The position numbers and the translations under genes are program-made. DNA of 64,000 nucleotides from Brevibacillus choshinensis (lineage in GTDB: Bacteria > Bacillota > Bacilli > Brevibacillales > Brevibacillaceae): the NCBI RefSeq assembly GCF_001420695.1, contig NZ_LJJB01000010.1, forward strand, positions 1,044,131 through 1,108,130. Reading direction: 5' to 3'. Under the pieces are notes generated by a model. It saw only the letters and a program-made list of their open reading frames with translations, was not told where the DNA came from and did no database searches. Position 1 is the stretch's first letter. Each line of letters starts with the position of its first letter. Below are positions 61,335-64,000 of this stretch, piece after piece.

Positions 61335-61507
61335 TCAGAGCTTCCTCCTTTTAGTGCTTGCAGTTCTTCGTAGAGCAAGGCTGTCGCCTCCATGTTATCG
61401 AGCAGCTGATTTTGAAATCCGCGTAAACATGAATGTGAATCAACCGAACGCATCTCCGTATCCGTTATGATAGAGCTTTCTCGGTCTATGACCGTTGCAG
61501 TGGTCAC
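61331..61507 (-). CDS. Small hypothetical phage-type protein
   Basis: 58 residues from GTG 61507, chosen because AAAGGAGG lies 8 bases upstream. The start is polar (VTTATVIDRESSIITDTEMR). The C-terminal half is helical and ends LLYEELQALKGGSSE. Not recognised. It heads the small leftward group with the two CD1375-like genes. Confidence 0.7.
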   Translation of the reverse strand: MTTATVIDRESSIITDTEMRSVDSHSCLRGFQNQLLDNMEATALLYEELQALKGGSSE

Positions 61508-61660
61508 AGGTATCACCTCCTTTCACTGAGACGCTTGAATTGACGGATGGATCAACGCCCGCCGAGCAGGGAGCGAGTGGACTTGTGCCTGGAACTCGCA
61601 ATGTATGTGGCTTTTTCGCCATGGTCCCCGCTCGCCAGGTGCTGACGAGTTTAATAGAAA

Positions 61661-61687
61661 GAGCCACCCGATTGGCTCAGGTGGCTC
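61661..61687 (-). terminator. Terminator downstream of the N-acetyltransferase gene
   Basis: GAGCCACC - 11 bases - GGTGGCTC, followed on the minus strand by TTTCTATT. It is 115 bases past the acetyltransferase stop. Confidence 0.75.
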
Positions 61688-61802
61688 CATGCGTTCCTTG
61701 TCTTCGTTTACTTGTTTCGCTTGGCTTAAGTATAAACCAGATGGCTTTCAGAAGGGGAAAATGAATGGTAGTGTAAGGTTGTGTAAAGATTTGTCAGGGA
61801 GA

Positions 61803-62579
61803 CTACTTCCCAAACCACTCTCTCAACAACTCCCGATACCTCACCTCATCAATTCCCTCTTTCGTAACGACCCCATTTTCCCACTTCGTAAACGTGCTAT
61901 TCGTCAGCGTCACATTCCCGCTCTCCGTAAGCCTGGTCACCAAAGGGCTCTTGTTAAAAGGAGAATCTGGATGCTCCCCAATAACCGTCTGAATCTCATT
62001 AAACTCCGTTACATCCGAAATCAGCTTGGTAGAATCAAAGGCATACCCGATTCGCCACTCCGTATCCTTATACTTCAGCTTCATTTCAAGCACGTAGTCT
62101 CCATGGTCGCTGTTCACTTCTTTGACCCGAAATTCCCCATTCGAAGAGGTGACGGTCTCTCCCGTTAAAGGTACAGGCTTTAGTGGCAGATTCCCCCCAA
62201 ATCCCGTATCCACCAAATACTTGCGTCCCTCGTGTGTTAGCAGAATCGTGACATGCGTCCTTCCTATGGACTGATACTCTTGCGTAGCTTGTTTGTATAC
62301 AATCCCACGTGCCAGAGCTACCTGAAAGCCATTTTCGAGCAAAAAGAAATACAGAATGGAATTGAGCTCATAACAAAGACCACCTTCGTTTTTGACGAGC
62401 AATTTGTTCAGTAGATTCTCGCGCGTGATCTCGTTTGTTTCATTGGCAATCATACATAGGTTTTCAAATGGGATCGCCTTTGCTGTTTTTTCAAGCACGT
62501 TGCCTAACGTTGCAAAGGTGATCGTCTCGTCTTCCGGCATTCCGATTCTCTTGCGAAACAGAGTGTTCAGCTCACTCAC
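61803..62579 (-). CDS. Arylamine N-acetyltransferase
   Basis: 258 residues. The NAT triad is complete: C69 (NEGGLCYELN), H109 (GRTHVTILL) and D124 (YLVDTGFGGN). PFENLCMI near residue 37-44 is also typical. The enzyme moves acetyl or another acyl group from CoA to arylamines or hydrazines; homologues can act in secondary metabolism. GTG start with GGGGGAA 6 bases upstream. Single gene. Confidence 0.93.
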   Translation of the reverse strand: MSELNTLFRKRIGMPEDETITFATLGNVLEKTAKAIPFENLCMIANETNEITRENLLNKLLVKNEGGLCYELNSILYFFLLENGFQVALARGIVYKQATQEYQSIGRTHVTILLTHEGRKYLVDTGFGGNLPLKPVPLTGETVTSSNGEFRVKEVNSDHGDYVLEMKLKYKDTEWRIGYAFDSTKLISDVTEFNEIQTVIGEHPDSPFNKSPLVTRLTESGNVTLTNSTFTKWENGVVTKEGIDEVRYRELLREWFGK

Positions 62580-62714
62580 CGTTTATTCCCCCAATCATGC
62601 CTGCATGAACTACGATATGTATGCGTGTCGTGTATAAAGTATTTGCTAACGGATGCTCATTCACCTTTTTTGTTCCGCAAAAGCTAGACGTCCACAGGCC
62701 TATAAAAAAGTCTA

Positions 62715-62737
62715 GCCCCGCCTGGTTTTGACGGGGC
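62715..62737 (-). terminator. Terminator of the epimerase/PTS operon
   Basis: GCCCCG / CGGGGC stem followed on the minus strand by TAGACTTTTTT, about 20 bases past the stop. Confidence 0.85.
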
Positions 62738-62757
62738 CGAGCTTCTCACTTGCAGAC

Positions 62758-63351
62758 TTAGTTCCCAAACACCGCTCTGCCCATCACCGCGTGGGTAACG
62801 CCTGCACGTTCCAGCTCCTCCACTCGCTCCACTGTGACTGCGCCATCTACCCACAGTTCGACCGTGGAAAACATATTTCGGACTTGCTGCGCTTTTTCCA
62901 CCATAGCAGGAATAAATTGCTGTCCCTGTCCATCCGGTTCAGCAGTCATGATCAGGACTGCATCGGCGCGGCTGAGCACATAGTGAAAAGGCTCAATCGA
63001 TGTCTTAGGGTTAAACGCCAGCCCTGCCTTTCCCCCTCGGCGTTGCACGGCCTCAACAAACGAGCTAGGGTAATCGAGAGCCTCGACATGAGCGAAAATG
63101 ACGCTTGGTTGGCAGCAGCAGATTTCCTCGAGATATTCGAATGGATGGGATACCATCAAGTGAAACGAAAACGGGAGGTCGGTCACGGCGCGTAGCCTTT
63201 TCACTGTTTTCATGCCAAATGTGATGTTGGGTACAAAGTGACCGTCTTCTATGTCAACATGCAGGTCTGTGTACAGGATCGGATCCAGTCGTTTGACTTC
63301 TTCCTCCAGACGCAACGGGTTTGCGGACGCAATTGAGGGGGAAATGATCAT
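62758..63351 (-). CDS. Ribulose-phosphate/allulose-6-phosphate 3-epimerase family protein
   Basis: 197 residues from ATG 63351 (GGAGG 9 bases upstream). The RPE barrel is clear: IISPSIASANPLRLEEEVK, LHVDIEDGHFVPNITFG, FSFHLMVSHPFEYL, KAGLAFNPKTSIEP and LWVDGAVTVERV. The family epimerises ketose 5- or 6-phosphates at C3. Where typical Rpe has DGG-S-x-x-T, this has VDGAVTVE, which points to an AlsE-like or diverged substrate range. It follows a GatC-like PTS gene by 21 nt, so a sugar entering by PTS is the likely substrate. Confidence 0.88.
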   Translation of the reverse strand: MIISPSIASANPLRLEEEVKRLDPILYTDLHVDIEDGHFVPNITFGMKTVKRLRAVTDLPFSFHLMVSHPFEYLEEICCCQPSVIFAHVEALDYPSSFVEAVQRRGGKAGLAFNPKTSIEPFHYVLSRADAVLIMTAEPDGQGQQFIPAMVEKAQQVRNMFSTVELWVDGAVTVERVEELERAGVTHAVMGRAVFGN

Positions 63352-63372
63352 GTGGCCCATCCTCCACCATCT

Positions 63373-64000
63373 TTATTTCGCCAACACGAGCTTTTTGCTG
63401 AATGCCAGCAAAGCCCCCACCAGGACAACGACAATCGCCACCCCAAGCGCTTGAAGTGACATCAGCTTGCTGATCACAAACGCCACCCAGTTGCCTGCGG
63501 ACAAAGCCGTAATTTGCGTTGCCCCTTCTGGAAACGTAAAGCCTGTATTTTTTGCCGTATCCGTGATGATGGGGGCAAAATAGCTGGCGAAAAGGAGGAC
63601 AATCGCCATCATGATCGTGCCGCTGATCAGTGTGCGGACAAAATCACCCCGATGGATGGGGGTTGCCATGGAGATAAAGAAGGCTGTCGCTGCCAAATCA
63701 CCCAGAGGAAGCGTGGAATTAAGAGGAAGAATCATGGCCAATACGAGTGTAATCGGGATGAGCAAAATGCCCACTGTAATGGTCGTCGGGTGTCCGAGAG
63801 TCACGGCGGAATCAAGACCGATGTAAAACTCCGAGCCTTTAAAACGTTTTTCCATAAACGTACGAGCCGCCTCCGATATCGGGACCAAGCCTTCCATGAT
63901 GACCTTTACCATCCGCGGCAATAACAGCATCAACGAGCCCATCGCGATGCCCAGCTCCAGAACTTTCTTTAGATCGTAGCCGACAACGATACCAATCAAG
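63373..64000 (-). CDS. PTS galactitol-type IIC component (5' end outside window)
   Basis: 208 codons visible; the frame is open at the right edge, so the N-terminus is missing. GatC-family features: GLDSAVTLGHPTTITVGILL-IPITLVLA, TPIHRGDFVRTLISGTIMM and several hydrophobic helices to the C-terminus. IIC forms the membrane channel that imports a polyol or sugar while it is phosphorylated. The matching IIA and IIB genes should lie to the right. Paired with the epimerase downstream. Confidence 0.9.
   Translation of the reverse strand, partial: LIGIVVGYDLKKVLELGIAMGSLMLLLPRMVKVIMEGLVPISEAARTFMEKRFKGSEFYIGLDSAVTLGHPTTITVGILLIPITLVLAMILPLNSTLPLGDLAATAFFISMATPIHRGDFVRTLISGTIMMAIVLLFASYFAPIITDTAKNTGFTFPEGATQITALSAGNWVAFVISKLMSLQALGVAIVVVLVGALLAFSKKLVLAK

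Noticed and set aside
61440-61667. 75-codon minus-strand frame upstream of the small phage-type genes
   Set aside because: It overlaps the ribosome site and start of the 58-residue gene, lacks its own site, and runs through the 61661 terminator.
1-64000. tRNA, rRNA, insertion sequences, CRISPR
   Set aside because: None seen by eye on either strand; small structured RNAs other than the one noted could be missed without a covariance search.

Overview
The window looks like a chromosomal segment of a spore-forming, low-to-mid GC Bacillota. Brevibacillus or a close Paenibacillaceae relative is my best guess, inferred from gene content and not from any search. Supporting signs are Bacillus-type genes (mrfA/mrfB = yprA/yprB, ywbE, a ydjO-type protein, opuA-type glycine betaine transporter with a GbsR-type regulator), a sporulation-type histidine kinase, probable spore-surface proteins, strong AGGAGG ribosome binding sites and frequent TTG/GTG starts. 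I see no rRNA, tRNA, CRISPR array or insertion sequence.

Layout, left to right. 1-1698: 3' part of a membrane-anchored multicopper oxidase. 1773-14264: compact eight-gene leftward operon with 4-11 nt overlaps. It encodes a large signal-peptide membrane protein, an ABC ATPase and permease, a coiled-coil membrane protein, a MoxR AAA+ ATPase, a DUF58 protein and two BatA/VWA membrane proteins. 14426-16084: ArsR-type repressor and MFS exporter with three matching palindromic operators. 16188-21755: proline dehydrogenase divergent from a MocR/GabR regulator, a DUF4362 lipoprotein, a small Tyr/Ser-rich protein, a GNAT acetyltransferase and a beta-lactamase-fold hydrolase. 21775-25438: mrfA-mrfB DNA repair operon whose promoter spacer holds a near-consensus LexA box. 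25498-29109: structured leader or small RNA, MarR regulator, Fe-dependent alcohol dehydrogenase, VWA lipoprotein. 29190-34627: efflux operon (two HlyD-type adaptors and a DHA2 pump), a membrane protein carrying the same palindromic operator, and a dedA-PAP2 pair. 34848-39665: DUF2167 and DUF1254 proteins, then an NADH dehydrogenase/ECF41 sigma factor operon with an ECF41-like promoter. 39773-43582: opuA operon and divergent GbsR-type regulator. 43746-45282: small genes, an isochorismatase-fold hydrolase and ywbE.

45471-50365 is a three-gene signalling operon: HPt-REC-GGDEF-REC, a stand-alone REC, and a membrane hybrid kinase (HAMP-GAF-PAS-HisKA-HATPase-REC). It contains all parts of a phosphorelay that could end in c-di-GMP synthesis. 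50412-53357 holds an acyl-ACP desaturase-like protein, a ydjO-type protein, a small unknown and an acyltransferase. 53646-58619 looks sporulation-linked: a seven-repeat beta-propeller fused to a Cys-rich region, a sporulation-type kinase, and a two-gene unit that includes a spore-former-specific small protein family. 58773-61507 is a worn phage-type lysis segment (amidase, holin, two tandem tiny proteins, a frameshifted Ig-like fragment) with clusters of DnaA-box-like sequences. 61803-64000 holds an arylamine N-acetyltransferase and the end of a sugar/alditol PTS operon (GatC-like IIC and a ketose-phosphate 3-epimerase).

The points I would check first are the MoxR/VWA/ABC operon as one envelope machine, the LexA box in the mrfAB promoter, the two matching operators around the efflux locus, the ECF41 promoter pair, and the structured RNA ahead of the MarR gene.
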